From assembly GCA_021234155.1 (NCBI GenBank), contig JAJEKV010000032.1, positions 6,294,736 through 6,358,735 on the forward strand: DNA of 64,000 bases, in the 5' to 3' direction. The position numbers were made by a program, and so were the translations under genes. This DNA is from Isoetes taiwanensis. Its lineage: Eukaryota; Streptophyta; Lycopodiopsida; Isoetales; Isoetaceae. Shown here piece after piece: positions 11,978-23,142 of this stretch. Within the stretch, counting starts at the first letter, position 1. Every line of letters begins with the position of its first letter. A model generated the notes under the pieces. That model ran no database searches and was not told the DNA's origin. It worked only from the letters and a program-made list of their open reading frames with translations.

Positions 11978-12532
11978 TTAGCAAAATTTGTATATCCATA
12001 GATTTGTATATTCATAAATTTGCCACACCAAGCTAAGACTTGGAAGAGAGAGTCTATAAACAACAGTATTATTGTACAATTTACATTTCATTTCTGGAGA
12101 GAATTCATTTGACTCAGCAGGATCAGGTTCCCCAGCGCCAGTGCCATGGCTGGATGAAGCGCCCATAGGATCTCCTTGAAAGGCCTGAAACCCTGTGGCA
12201 ATGAACTCGGGATCGTTGAGGATGTCCAGATTGAACTCAGTATTCTTGATCATATCATAGTCAACATTGGGTTCCTCTTCAGGTATCACATGACTTGATT
12301 GATCTACAGCTTCTTCAACAACAGCACCTTGTTTCTCGGTCACAGGGACTGCAGCGATGATAGGATTCAGAAGGCGGTCAAGCCTACTAAGAATGCCCTG
12401 CAGGCGCTGCCGCTTAGTCGGGTCACTTTCGAACACAATACAAAATCTTTTATGGATCAATGCAGCCCGGCCAAACGAACCATAGGAGAAGTAATCAAAC
12501 ACTCCTGTTCCTGGCACTACTAGCTTATGCAC
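11978..12532 (-). CDS. Exon-like block 3: methyltransferase-motif-I-like segment
   Basis: The minus-strand frame begins after a plausible acceptor (CCAGGAACAG) and reads GVFDYFSYGSFGRAAL then KRFCIVFESDPTKRQRLQ. This lines up with motif I of amino-DNA methyltransferases (DxFxGSGxxGxAAxxxGRxxIGxExDPxxxxxAxxRL), where a glycine-rich loop binds S-adenosylmethionine. The second glycine of the loop is a tyrosine here. Upstream, block 2 ends EAMAQKLFNNRF, where beta-class enzymes have their KPxxLLxxLI helix. After the motif comes an acidic tail (NTEFNLDILNDPEF) and a GASSSHGTGAG linker. No DPPY motif is seen in the neighbouring blocks, so activity is doubtful. The resemblance is by eye only. Confidence 0.4.
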   Translation of the reverse strand: MHKLVVPGTGVFDYFSYGSFGRAALIHKRFCIVFESDPTKRQRLQGILSRLDRLLNPIIAAVPVTEKQGAVVEEAVDQSSHVIPEEEPNVDYDMIKNTEFNLDILNDPEFIATGFQAFQGDPMGASSSHGTGAGEPDPAESNEFSPEMKCKLYNNTVVYRLSLPSLSLVWQIYEYTNLWIYKFC

Positions 12533-12592
12533 GAGATAAGAACATGTGGGCCCCAGCTAGTTTCTCATGATTATGTCCCCTGGCAAGCCTTG

Positions 12593-12889
12593 TCAGCTAT
12601 ACCTGAACCTGTTGTTGAAGAGTTTCTGAGCCATGGCCTCGCTCTCCCCATCTGCCTCTTCTTCATTACGTGCTGGAACTGGTGGCAGTTCTTGAGGTTG
12701 ACTGGCAAACGAGAATCTGAGATCAATATCATCGACAGAAGCATCAGCAGTGGGCTGAATTTTTGTGACATATACAAGTGCATGTGGCTCCTGAATCCCT
12801 GTGGTAGGCAGATTCTTGTATTCGTCCTCATACATGCTAATATAAACTCTGGACCTGGAGTCCAGGTTATCCAACACAGAAGAAAGCAA
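12593..12889 (-). CDS. Exon-like block 2 of the same unrecognised gene
   Basis: Open minus-strand frame, coding in character from RVYISMYEDEYKN through GIQEPHALVYVTKIQ and DLRFSFASQPQELPP to EAMAQKLFNNRF. A GT donor (CAG|GTATAG) follows RF, and an acceptor about 90 bp further restores the frame into block 3, so these two look like adjacent exons separated by a short intron. The first part of the open frame, before RVYISM, is probably intron. Confidence 0.4.
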   Translation of the reverse strand: MLSSVLDNLDSRSRVYISMYEDEYKNLPTTGIQEPHALVYVTKIQPTADASVDDIDLRFSFASQPQELPPVPARNEEEADGESEAMAQKLFNNRFRYS

Positions 12890-12968
12890 GAAATTATGCT
12901 CTAGCCTTGCAAAGCACGCTATCCAAAAAAAATCAGCTGTAGTGTTCTTTACAGCTGTATTAAAAAAG

Positions 12969-13520
12969 TTAGATTATTGGACTTGTGCCTCTAATGTCCA
13001 AAACAATCAAGGATACTGGTACAAGAGTGCAAACAATTTGCCCTATGCTATATGTCAGTTCAACTTCGCAACGGAAGTCTTCAGTATCCTCTCTCTGCAA
13101 GACAGCATTACGTATAAATCTCGCCAAGGCAGGAGGCACGTTACCGTAAACTCCTTCCTTGGTCACTCCGTCTGTAACCCACTTACTATGCAAAGTGGCT
13201 ATGGAAATCAAGTCGACATCATCAAAGCCCGGCACGGCGGTATTGAAATCTGTGAAGGATGTATACTTCTTCGAGAAACTCTCCACATATTCAAAAATCT
13301 CCTTCTTCAAGAACGCTATAGAACTTAGTGTCTTTGCCCTTGTCTCAAAGAAATGCTCACCTGTATAATCACTGGTGACCTTCACGTAGATCTTCCCGTC
13401 CAGCACTTCCTGGAACAAAACCCCGCTGTTTTCATAGTCGAGACCCCTCATGCACCTCAGGTAGGTCTGACTGAAGTAGTCACTATCTTTTTCCCAGGTA
13501 CAGTCCCTTGTTATCTTTTA
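12969..13520 (-). CDS. Exon-like block 1 of the same unrecognised gene
   Basis: The minus-strand frame is open from about 13510 and reads SDYFSQTYLRCMRGLDYENS, then GKIYVKVTSDYTGEHFFETR, then a KKEIFEYVESFSKKYTSF stretch and VYGNVPPALARFIRNAVL. It is well mixed in amino acids and reads like real protein. It starts right beside the end of the Ty3/gypsy integrase fragment, so the gypsy element, or a deletion, probably cut off its 5' part. The exact donor site is not clear. I do not recognise the family. Confidence 0.4.
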
Positions 13521-13525
13521 GCTTG

Positions 13526-14532
13526 CTAGCCTTCTACAAGTTCCATAGGGACAGGAATAGTTGAAAAATAAATGGAATCATATCCTGCCCGAGTTCTGGG
13601 CAAACCCACAATAAAATCCATACAGACACTTTCCCATTTTGCATCTGGAATATCTAAAGGTTGCAATTCACCGGCAATCTTCGGGCATGGTAGACATCTG
13701 GCTACATAATTTAATATTTCTTTTTTCATGCCAGGCCAAAAGAACTGTTTACGAACTTTACGAAGGGTTTTCTGAATTCCAGAGTGACCTGACATTGGAC
13801 TGTCATGAGCTTCCTTTAGAATTTGTTGTTTAAGCTCTGCATTATTAGGTATGCATAGTCGATTCTGATAAAACAGTTTAGACCCTTCCAACCTATAGGG
13901 ATCCTTGCTTTCACCTTGTTCAAGCACTGCTATTATATGTCGGTAATGAGGATCTTCCTAGATTAATTGACTTAAGTTGTTGTCCTATTGATTGATAGCA
14001 ATGCAACACAATATGACCGTCGGGAACGCGTCCGCGATTAAGTTATCCTTGCCAGACTGATACATTATATTAAAATCATATTCTTGCAACAATTGCATCC
14101 ATCTCTTTTGGTGATTGTTCAGATGCGGCTACGTTACAATGTACTTAAAATGTTGATGATTTGTCTTAAGTAGAAATTTCTTATCTAAGAGGTAATGTCA
14201 CCATAATTTCAAAGCATGAACAATTGCAAGCATCTCCAAATCATGTGTTGGATAAATTTGTTCAGTTGGATTGAGCTTTTTAGGTTCATAAGCACACACA
14301 TAGCCATCTTGCAGTAAAGCACCCCCAATACCAGTACCTGAGGCATCAGTTACTATACATCTCGCTCCATGTAAGGAATCTTTAGAATAGGTGCATGCGT
14401 CAAAGCATCCTTCAAAAAATGAAAGCTACGCTGACATACTTCGAACCATTGAAAAGCTAAATCCTCTTGAAGCAGGGTGGTCAGAGGAGCTGCCTTCTTG
14501 GAAGTGCTTTGCTCTTGGTCTCCAAGAACATT
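13526..14532 (-). pseudogene. Ty3/gypsy pol remnant: RNase H then integrase N-terminus
   Basis: On the minus strand RNase H comes first: TDASGTGIGGALLQDG near 14340-14290, then LNPTEQIYPTHDLEMLAIV near 14270-14225. A stop interrupts it after HALKLW. The linker reads NIMYQSGKDNLIADA. The integrase zinc-binding region (13927-13526) has the HHCC pattern HDSPMSGHSG...RCLPCPK, then WESVCMDFIVGLPRT, which is the beginning of the catalytic core. The protein stops 10-15 residues later. Gag, protease and reverse transcriptase are missing: only about 130 bp separate the PBS from RNase H. Several stops occur. It is an internally deleted, dead element. Confidence 0.85.
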
Positions 14533-14544
14533 GCTCTGATACCA
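14533..14544 (-). other. Primer binding site (initiator Met tRNA)
   Basis: Minus strand TGGTATCAGAGC, the usual plant LTR-retrotransposon PBS complementary to the 3' end of tRNA-iMet. It lies 3 nt inside the LTR edge (TAG spacer). Confidence 0.9.
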
Positions 14545-14547
14545 CTA

Positions 14548-16085
14548 TGACGTCCCCTACTCATATATGGTGCACTCACCGTATACAAACAGGAGTTCAT
14601 CCCCCATACCAGCTCCATGCTGATACAAGGCCCTCCACATATCACTGCAACCTTGACGAGTTCCAGTGGGAAGAATGAAGGGGTCATTTTACCCTATCTC
14701 CCTCAGGGCCTACCTAGCTGTGGAAGCGTAAACATACATGTCAGTACAAATACTTCAACATCACATGACCATCACGAAGGATAGTTCACCACATATCTGC
14801 ATAGGCAAAGATCAGTACATCATATATGGAGATTCTACCCAAGGCTCGCACTCAAGAGGGATGACAGACGGCTTGGGTCTCCAGAAGTCATTGCAGATAG
14901 AATTCATGGCAAATGGATTTGGCTGGCATAAGAACATGGCTTAGGGTAGTCCACTCCATCCGCCCCTCCTGTGCACACTTTGCAGAGTAGGTTGAAAAGT
15001 GTTGGGACCTGACTGTAGCCCACCGGATGCATAGCCAAAGGGGCTACTCCTGGGTTGCATCTCCCCAGTTCCGATGCGGCAGGTAGGGATCACTCCCACC
15101 AGAGGCTAGCATGCTGGCTCAAGGTGACTAGAGGGCCACTGCCTGTACTCGACTTGAACTCCATGGAAGGTGTCCACCACCCCAAGAGTGTCGAACCCAC
15201 GCAAAGCCCACACGCAATGGCAGAGCATTAGGTCTAGTGCACTGTAGTCCCCGATAGGCTTTACTACCAGAGGGACGTGATCTCCAGAACATGAACCTCC
15301 TTGTATGCCAGTCTGGCCCCCCACCCACAACCAGGTGTGGTTCTTGTACACAGGCCGAATTTAATAGTGCATTAAAGAGGGCTAGCTAGGAGCATCAACT
15401 ACTAGGCTTTAAGGCCTCTACCCCCCTTCCCAATACAATGATTCCACAGAGATCATCATCACATACATATCATAGAAGAACTAAAGAATAAGATTTAATC
15501 TAAATCACATAGTTAGGTTCTTTAGTTATGGCTTGATATCTAGAGGTCTAGATGGCTGCTATGGGCAAATCAATAGGCTAAACCTACTTACTCTATGTCT
15601 GGGAGGCGGTTTAGACTATTGAATTGGCAAAATACCTGATCCCTGGCTTGCTCCTCCTGCTCTAAATGCATCCATGCTGCAGAACTGCTCGAAAATGAAA
15701 CTAGAAGGGGAAACTGACGAGCTAGACTGCTCATACAGACTTCGGGAGTCAAGATTGGCCCTTGGAGCAAGCAAAATGGAGTTCTAGAAGGCTGTGGACG
15801 AAAATGGAAAGTTAGGGTTTCATATACCTTATATAGACTAAGGGTTAGGGCTAGGGCTTCCATTAACCCTTGAGCATGTGGGACAATTGGGTGTGGCCCA
15901 CTTGCCTATATTAATTAAGTGGCCTAAAGTGTACACATGAATAAATGTGCACACACTTGCAAGTTGCCCCCTAGGGTGCTACTTGCTTAGCTACACGTCG
16001 GCGTACACGTCAATCGGGATGGCCTGTACGCATGACGAGACAGTACAGTATACGTCCTTGGACCGAATACTGTGCTGGAACGTCA
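14548..16085 (-). mobile_element. Ty3/gypsy 5' LTR (1538 bp)
   Basis: The block is bounded by TGACGTCCC at one end and GGAACGTCA at the other, an 8-of-9 match to the inverted repeat that ends LTRs (TG...CA). Its inner edge lies 3 nt from the PBS. It contains no convincing ORF. Parts of its middle (about 14890-15500) are repeated in diverged form at 37300-37990. Its outer partner LTR is missing because the element has lost its 3' half. Confidence 0.75.
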
Positions 16086-16373
16086 CACCTATGGCAAATC
16101 CGTCTGAGTCGGACCACTTATGATGGCCAAGTGTCCGGGTGAAGGGCACTGAGGTGTCATTCGTTCCATGCCTTCTATGGGATATCCTATATGGTAGAAG
16201 TGTACATACATATTAGCGTTAGCGACAATACACATAAATAATATGCCACTACGAACGGTGGCCCATCCGTCATCCATACGAACAACAATATAATACTAAC
16301 ATACCATATAAATTGCTAAATGAGAGTTCTACCCTGGACTCATGCTTAAGGGGGGTGACTGACAGTCAGGATC
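16086..16373. repeat. Fragment resembling the start of the same LTR
   Basis: The stretch near 16318-16368 (GAGAGTTCTACCCTGGACTC...) resembles 14825-14870 of the LTR, so part of a second, diverged LTR may abut the first. The foldback element begins where the resemblance stops. Confidence 0.4.
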
Positions 16374-16770
16374 TTATTAACACAGACCATTGCATCCAAC
16401 ACATTTAAATTAAAATCCCCCTTAAACCCCCTTTGGTTTGGGTGCATATTCACACGGAGGGTTACGTAGGGCAGCGAGAGCCCCTAAAAACTTACAATAC
16501 ATGTACAAAATTAACACCATTAAGTACATTCCCTCAAATCTTATAGTATTTTGCAAACCTCAATATACAGTATACAAAAACTTGTACAGGCATACCCCAC
16601 AAACGAGGATCGCTATGTACGGTCCAGATCTTGGAATAAAGGGCAAATATGCCCATCCGACAGCTCTCGTTGCCCGAAGTAACCCCCCGTGTGAATATGC
16701 ACCCAAACCAAAGGGGGTTTAAGGGGGATTTTAATTTAAATGTGTTGGCTGCAATGGTCTGTGTTAATAA
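16374..16770. mobile_element. 397 bp foldback MITE
   Basis: Two arms of about 107 bp (16374-16481 and 16664-16770) are inverted copies with only a few mismatches. They run from TTATTAACACAGACC through a block of CCCCCTT / AAGGGGG to a GAGAG edge. The 180 bp centre has no coding potential. No clear target-site duplication is visible at the outer edges. Size and long terminal inverted repeats suggest a MITE; superfamily unknown. Confidence 0.85.
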
Positions 16771-18011
16771 TGTTAATGGTAGTTTTGAGTTGGTTGTTAT
16801 ACTGAAAAAAAAATTTGGGCCCTTCGGGCCCTAGTAAATACCTAGGCACTTCAACTTCAAAAGAAACGCAACTTCTCTAAAATATATGAGAAACTCCATT
16901 TAAGCACAAGTGTTTAGGGAACAATATTGTCTAGGATAACACAAACAATAATGGTTTGATCCAAATATTTAGAACTTTTCTCATGTCCAAGTGATTGACT
17001 TTACCTCCATTTCAAGTGGACTTTGAAACGTGTCCACATAAAAGAACAAGGGGGTGATTTACAACTACTCCACATGCAGAAGAGGACAAATAGATTTGGA
17101 GATGAAGAACAAGCCACCATGTAATGATAGTCCGTTTGGTGGATTTTTGAGGATAATAACCCTTGTATTTCTACGCCAAGTGAAAGGATACTTTAATTAT
17201 AGTTGTGGCCTTTAGAAGAGGTTTGTGCCAAAAGGCAAAGCCTTGTAAGATATTTTAAGGAATCGACATCGCGGATCACATGCGGAGAAAACTTTTGGAC
17301 AACGATTGAAGCCGACTTTTGTAATCTGATGGCCTGTGGGAAAACCTGATCCAGCTCCGACGAACCAAATCCAGCTCCTATGATTGCCTTGTGGCAACTC
17401 CAGGCTTTTGTCACGATGCATTCCCAGGTAAATGAGAGCTATAATAAAGCAACACATCCATGGTTTAAAACTAATGTAATCTGCTAATCCTTACCTTGGT
17501 AATCATAGAACTTTGTAATTGACTTGAGGCATGTTTTTTGAAATGTATTTGCACATAGGGTCTATCAATAGTCCTTAGAGCTGCAGCATTCAAGTGTAAA
17601 GATGTGCTCATGACATCCAGTGACGTTTTACGGTTCAAAATATGTTGAGAATCATTCTTCAGCATGGAATGCGAGAAAATTGGAGAAACCCTTGCAAGTG
17701 TGGATCAAATCTTTCCAATCTTTACTTGATAGGTCCTGAGCAAATTCGGCAAAATCCATAGAAACAAATACATTATGCTAGATATTGATGTTCGCAGGCA
17801 ACGTAAAAGACCTGCATACAAAAATGCCAAAAGATGTACACAATTAGAAGCACAAAAAACATAGTAACTTGGAATCAAATAGGTTAGCATCTCAAAATCT
17901 GCATGCCCAACTCATGCTCATCTATCAGATAAGGATGCGAAGATAATAGCAGAAAATACAAAGAGCCATCATCGCATATAGTGCCGGAGCTGCATTGCCA
18001 TACTTGTGGCT
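16771..18011. other. No recognisable gene
   Basis: AT-rich. A six-base-pair GGGCCC/GGGCCC hairpin with a TTC loop lies near 16818-16832. Two overlapping minus-strand ORFs at 17193-17457 (73 and 81 codons) show no recognised motif. Confidence 0.4.
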
Positions 18012-18376
18012 CCTATCATGTAAGGAAGCATGAAAGATAGAAGGCTGCTAGAATTAAGGAATTTAAGGGTGGTAGAACAACAAAGTATCTGCAATCACAA
18101 ATGCTATCCATGATATTTTCATATTTGATAGAACAAACATGTAAATAAGCTACGTATCACCATGATGTGGTTCTTTGCAAAAATAAGAAGAGTAGCCCTC
18201 CTATCATGTAAGGAAGCATGAGAGATAGAAAGCTGCTAGAATTAAGGACTTTTTGGGAGGTAGAACAACAAAGTATCTGCAATCACAAATGCTATCCATG
18301 ATTTTTTCATATTTGATAGAACAAACCTGTAAACAATCCTGCTATAGAATAACATGATATGGTTGCTGCCAAAAAT
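18012..18376. repeat. Tandem duplication, 188 bp period
   Basis: The segment beginning CCTATCATGTAAGGAAGCATG at 18012 is repeated from 18200 with a few substitutions. The second copy runs into the L1 insertion at about 18377. Confidence 0.9.
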
Positions 18377-20111
18377 AAGAAGAGACTCGGACTGGAGACC
18401 AATATCATTGACTAATGTGTCATACAAAATTATAGCCAAGATCTTTGCTAACAGGCTTAAGAAGATTTTGCAAACAAGGATAAACCCAAATTCAATCGGC
18501 TTTTACCGTGCGTATATATTCTCGATAACTTCATTGGTGCATATGAAGGGCTTCACTGGAATAGAGCCACAAATCAGAATTGTGTGCTATTAAAGTTGGA
18601 CTTCAAAAGGGCCTATGACACCATTGACTGGAATTTCTTGTATAGAGCAATGTCTCAAATGGGATTTTCAGAGGCAGTAATCAAAAAGGTTGCTGGATTG
18701 AATGTTACAGGGTGTTCAGCAGTGTTGGTCAATGGTTCTCCATCTCCATTCTTTGAATGTAAAAGAGGAGTTAGACAGGGTTGTCCCCTTGCTCCCTATC
18801 TTTTTTTAATAGTAGCTGAGATGGTGACTAGAACTATTTTCAAATTGCAAAGAAATGACAAAATCAGTTGCCTTAAACTTCCAGACACATGTGAGTCCCT
18901 GTCAGCCATGCAGTATGCAGATGACACATTTGTGTTTTTAAAAAGACAAGGAGATCACATCAGAAACTTCCTAATGGCAATGGAGTGGTTTGGGAAAGCA
19001 TCTAGTGTATTGCTGAACAAGGATAAGTGTGCAATAATTTCTGACAGCATGGATGACTACATTGAAGGGATTAGAGTTTGTGGATTTCACTCTGCTACCA
19101 AACTTTTAGGCTTGCCTTTGGCCCTAAATATGAGTTTACATGGTCTTTGGGAGCCAATAGTCACAAAAATAAAAAAGAAGTTACAAATGTACCCCAAAAC
19201 TCTGTCTATGGCTGGTAGAGTAGAGATCATTAATAGTGTCATTGCTAGTTCCCATGTATACTTCTCCTCTGCTATAATTGCAGATAAGAAAACCTATAAG
19301 GAGTTGGAGATAATTATGAAAGAATTCATCTGGCAAGGTTCCCATATGGTTGGATGGCAAAATCTGACCCTACCAAGGAAGAGGGGAGGTCTAGGATGCA
19401 AGGATCTCTTTCTACAAGCACAGGTACTGGCAGCTAAACAGGTATGGAGATCTTTAATGTCATCCTCCAAGTCCCCTGCCCTTCATCTTGTTAAATATTG
19501 GATTGGAAAAGCCTCATTAGTGGGGAGTCCATCTACCCCCCACCAATTGCCTGATTCTGCATTTTATCAACTTAACCCAAGCAGTGGCACTTCCAATATC
19601 ATGAGGAGAATCATTCAAGCATGGAATAAAGTATTCAGATGCTTCCTCGTGAGCCCTTCCAATAGAGAGTGTCTCACAGGAGTTTAATTTCTTTTGGCAC
19701 CAAAACCTTACAGATGAGGAGGAGGGATGTCTAGCTTTGAAACATCCCAAAAAATATAAAGAATGGATAAGTAAAGGTTTATGCACAGTGAGCAGTATGA
19801 TTAGAGGGGAGAATTGGAAAACATGGCAGGAAATTTCTGGTATTGTACAAGACTCCAACTGTAACAGGAATATTTACAACACACTCACCCGACATCAAAG
19901 AGGACAAGATGTTGAAACAGACCAACAGAATTGGACTCTTGAAGGAAAGGGATACAAAGTGTCAAAAATATATTCAATATTATTGAGTTCTCAGGGCACA
20001 AAAGTTGCTGAACAGTGGGATTGTCCTGATAATGAAGCTATTCGAGTCATCAGAAAGGGCTGGAAATTGCAATGTGCTAAAAAATCACCCTTTTTAGATG
20101 GCTATTTTTGA
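18377..20111 (+). pseudogene. L1 reverse transcriptase and connector, frameshifted
   Basis: RT motifs follow in order: DWRPISLTNVSYKI and ANRLKKIL in the first frame; LLKLDFKRAYDTIDW (motif A) from 18590; KRGVRQGCPLAPYLF (motif B); MQYADDTFVF (motif C, the catalytic YADD) near 18910; then LNKDKCAIIS and the LLGLPL box. The connector WQNLTLPRKRGGLGCKD lies near 19360-19400. The frame ends at 19687, and 19737-20111 continues it in another frame (WTLEGKGYKVSKIYSIL). Family length would be about 1200-1400 residues; about 570 are left here. Confidence 0.9.
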
Positions 20112-20599
20112 ACAGAAGCCTTAAATGCAATGCCTATAGAGCTAAATATAATGATCAGATCTCAGATAGGTGCCCTTTAGGCTGTGGCCAGACTGAATCA
20201 TCAAGTCATATCTTCATCTGTCCCTGGCTTTCTCCTTTCTGGAATTGGATTAGGCCCCATATAGGAGTCATCCCAATTAATGAGTCTGACCTTTTTGGCT
20301 TCATTGCAAACAACTCCCCATTCTTGGATACACTTAGATCTCTTTGTCTTTGGGTGATCTGGAAACACAGGAATAATGTAGCTATCAATCACTCCAACCC
20401 AGATTTGAATTTCCTCAAATCAACACTACAATTAGAACTTGCAGATGCTGCCATGGCTCACAGATTGTGTAGAGGTTCCAATTATGACAGAAATTGGGAC
20501 ACATTGGGCTCCTTCCAGGGGTTCTATTCATATTTTACTTCTTACTTTAACAATTTGTCTGATGATGGAAACAGATTGTCTGATCAGGAAGCATCATGA
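20108..20599 (+). pseudogene. L1 zf-RVT C-terminal domain
   Basis: The frame reads NRSLKCNAYRAKY, then the zinc-binding CPLGCGQTESSSHIFICPW (CxxxC...HxxxxC), which is the zf-RVT domain that closes plant L1 proteins, then the LWVIWKHRNNVAIN box. The stop at 20599 looks natural. It overlaps the previous frame by 4 bp, so one frameshift separates it from the RT. Confidence 0.85.
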
Positions 20600-20927
20600 A
20601 GGAGGGCATGTAAGAGAGGTCCCTGAAGGTACAATGCCGATGTCTCACCAGGAGGTTCTGGAAGCTCTTCTCTGGGTCAAAACAGAGACAATTATGATCC
20701 GGACACTTAAGAGGATTCTGCAGGATGCTGATATCTGGCAGTTTAAACAAGAATTGAAACCTTTCTTTGAAGAAAAACTTGGCATAGTCGAGGGAGCGCG
20801 CGAGTCGTGGATCCTTTATATTCTGGATGGGGCAGCATATGGAGCAATTGAGTTGGACGATCTGCTCTTCAAGCATACAGATCACGCTTTTGCTATAATT
20901 ACTCTGGATGGAGTAAGGGAAGACTAA
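20588..20927 (+). CDS. Open frame after zf-RVT, unknown
   Basis: In a different frame from zf-RVT, about 110 codons are open: GHVREVPEGTMPMSHQEVL, then TLKRILQDADIWQFKQELK and LDDLLFKHTDHAFAI. Its balanced amphipathic composition looks like protein. It may be an extra C-terminal segment of this L1 family, reached by a lost base near 20590, or a piece of captured host exon. I do not recognise it. Confidence 0.35.
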
Positions 20928-21147
20928 GGATACAGTTGCTATCAACGAACTTCTTATTTTCATGATCGGCATCTAGATTATGGTCCTGTTCTGGTTTTGA
21001 AACTTTAAACAGTGTTTGTTTCTGTTAAATTTTCCTCCTTTGGAGTGATTGGCCATTTTTGATATTATGGCTCCTATAACAGAGCTTTGCTCTGTCCTTT
21101 TGTATTATCATGTATTGCATGTAATATAATACTTCTGCCGTTTCTAC

Positions 21148-21161
21148 AAAAAAAAAAAAAA
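21148..21161 (+). repeat. L1 poly-A tail
   Basis: Fourteen A residues end the L1; repeat C1 begins immediately after them with CCC. Confidence 0.9.
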
Positions 21162-23142
21162 CCCAGACAGCACTAGCCTTGACAAAAGCCATACTAGCCA
21201 CTTCTACATACCTCGGTCAATCCCTTGGTATGGTTATCTATCCGTACATAAAACCATTTAGGTCAAAGACGGCTCATCCAATCCTTGAGCACACAGGAGA
21301 ATTAACAAGATAAACTTTTATACAGATCCCTAGAAAAATAGGGACCTCCCAAATGAAGGTCCAATGACCAAACGACAACATAAAATTGAGCATCAAGTAG
21401 AAACATTTCTTTCTGTCCAACCACTTTGTAACAAAGATCAAAGCCAAAGTATCCAAATGGGACCAGTAACAGAATAGTAAATATTTCAGACCTTTCCATA
21501 GAATAAGAAACAATTATTTTTATCTCATGTCTTTTGGTATAGTAATCAATCTTCCTTATCTTTAGATTACTCAACCAGGAAGAACTCGTAAGGTGTCTTG
21601 TTCTGCAATTTCAACTTCAGAAATGTAAGCATTGTGCTCAAATTTATTCATTTCAAGAAAGATAGAAGTAGAGAATACTTATCTCAATATTTAGAACCAT
21701 ATTTTAGCATGGTCTTGATCTGAAAAATAACATCGTACCATCCTATAAAAATCAAAGGAGGTGGAGTTCTGTTTACCTGCACCCAACCATGTCAAAGTTA
21801 GCAATAAACTTGGTAACTAGACAAGGGATGACAGGTAAGCTATAGAACACCACGGCTTATCGCCCTTCACCTTATTCTCTTGGTAGAAATTGGTCAGACA
21901 TAAGGAGTACCAATTTAGCAAAATGGAAACTGAAAAAGTCAACAAATCAGTCATGAAATGTATTCTTTTAGCCTATCAGTTGGGGCAAGAACCAACAAAT
22001 AAAGCCACTCGAATGCCGCTTATCTTGCTCATGCAACAAAGTATGTAAGATTCCCAAATGCATAATGCATAATAACACATAAACATATAGGCAAAACGTC
22101 GTGTAACAACAATCTGCAAATTAAAACCTTTTGCATATCCTATACGCCAAGAAGACGTGTTTTGCTTCACCTACTTGTATATGTAATGGAAACTCATTTG
22201 AAAATCATTCTCCAAACAGAAACAATGCTCACACAGACCTGGATTGAAGCCTTTGATTTGCAATAGGTCGGTTGAAACATTTGTTGCAGAGAATGTGCAC
22301 ACATTTATATCGGCTTGGATGCCATTAACAGTGTCATTGTTGCTCTTATGCAAAATATAGCATGCTGACCAAGATGAACAGATCATAACCTTTCTAGAAT
22401 AACTACTCCATCGCCATTTAAAGATGCATACAAACTGAATGAATCTGGTGCAGCGGCCAAGTAGAAGAGGCCCATGGCCATTAAGGCACATAGATGGATC
22501 TGCACAGCAAAAGACTTCTACAATAGAAGATGAAACTAGTAAAGCGGCTTAGATTCAAGAGTATTGGAAAGGCAGAAGCCTCTTTGAGCAACAAATGGAT
22601 AATCGGCAGCCATTTCACGCGCCGCAGGTCATAGCCTAATGCCAATCATGGAAAATATTCAAAAACCCTAAATGTTAGGGTTGCCATTTATACCTGTTAT
22701 TGTCCATAAAAATATGTAGACGTGTTGCCATGTCTACTCCCCTTATCTCCATTTCAAATGCCAAAAGAAGACCATACTGGCTCACCTCTTCAAACGTCAA
22801 GAGATGACCATATTTGGCTATGTAAAATTGTTAGAAGCACCAAAAAGGTATTAAAAAGCTATGCAATCCAAGGAAATGACAAGTGCACACATGCAAGAGT
22901 CATATTGGACTAGGAAAAAATGTTTAAAGGTATCACATGCATTACCAAGTCATGCAAACCAAGGAAGTGACATGGAAACGCATGTGTAGATTCAAAAAAG
23001 CACTTTCAAGCATAAAATAGTTATTATACAAAGGGCCGTACAAGATAGACTTGCCTTTATATGGCCATATTGGAATCTGTGAACACCAATACTAGCTTAG
23101 GCAATCCTAGCTTAGTTATACATGTTCAATATATGCAATAAT
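21162..23142 (-). repeat. Repeat C, copy 1
   Basis: About 2.0 kb, repeated as C2 at 23964-26051 with high identity. It abuts an oligo-A run at its low-coordinate end (oligo-T when read on the minus strand). Short minus-strand ORFs (21302-21574, 21976-22170, 22171-22491) are conserved in C2, but I do not recognise them. It carries a 100 bp motif (21772-21871) that is also present in the Penelope-like repeats A and B at a similar distance from the end. C may therefore be a diverged or non-autonomous relative of A/B. Confidence 0.8.
21772..21871 (-). other. Conserved structured module, C1 copy
   Basis: TTACCTGC and CAGGTAAGC can pair across a 55 nt loop, followed by CGGCTTATCGCCCTTCACC. The same arrangement recurs at 24575, 26746 and 32398. 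Confidence 0.5.

Larger units (their letters stand above)
18377..21161 (+). mobile_element. 5'-truncated plant L1 LINE with poly-A tail
   Basis: A 2.8 kb L1-type LINE that lacks ORF1, the endonuclease and the start of RT, and ends in 14 A residues (21148-21161). The 3' UTR near 21065-21120 (GGCTCCTATAACAGAGC...CTTTTGTATTA) is of the L1 kind. The protein is broken into four frames at about 18590, 19690 and 20110, so it is inactive but relatively young. Confidence 0.9.

Noticed and set aside
20555-20575. CTGATGATGGAAAC inside the L1
   Set aside because: No stem II between the two words, and the sequence is explained as coding (LSDDGN).
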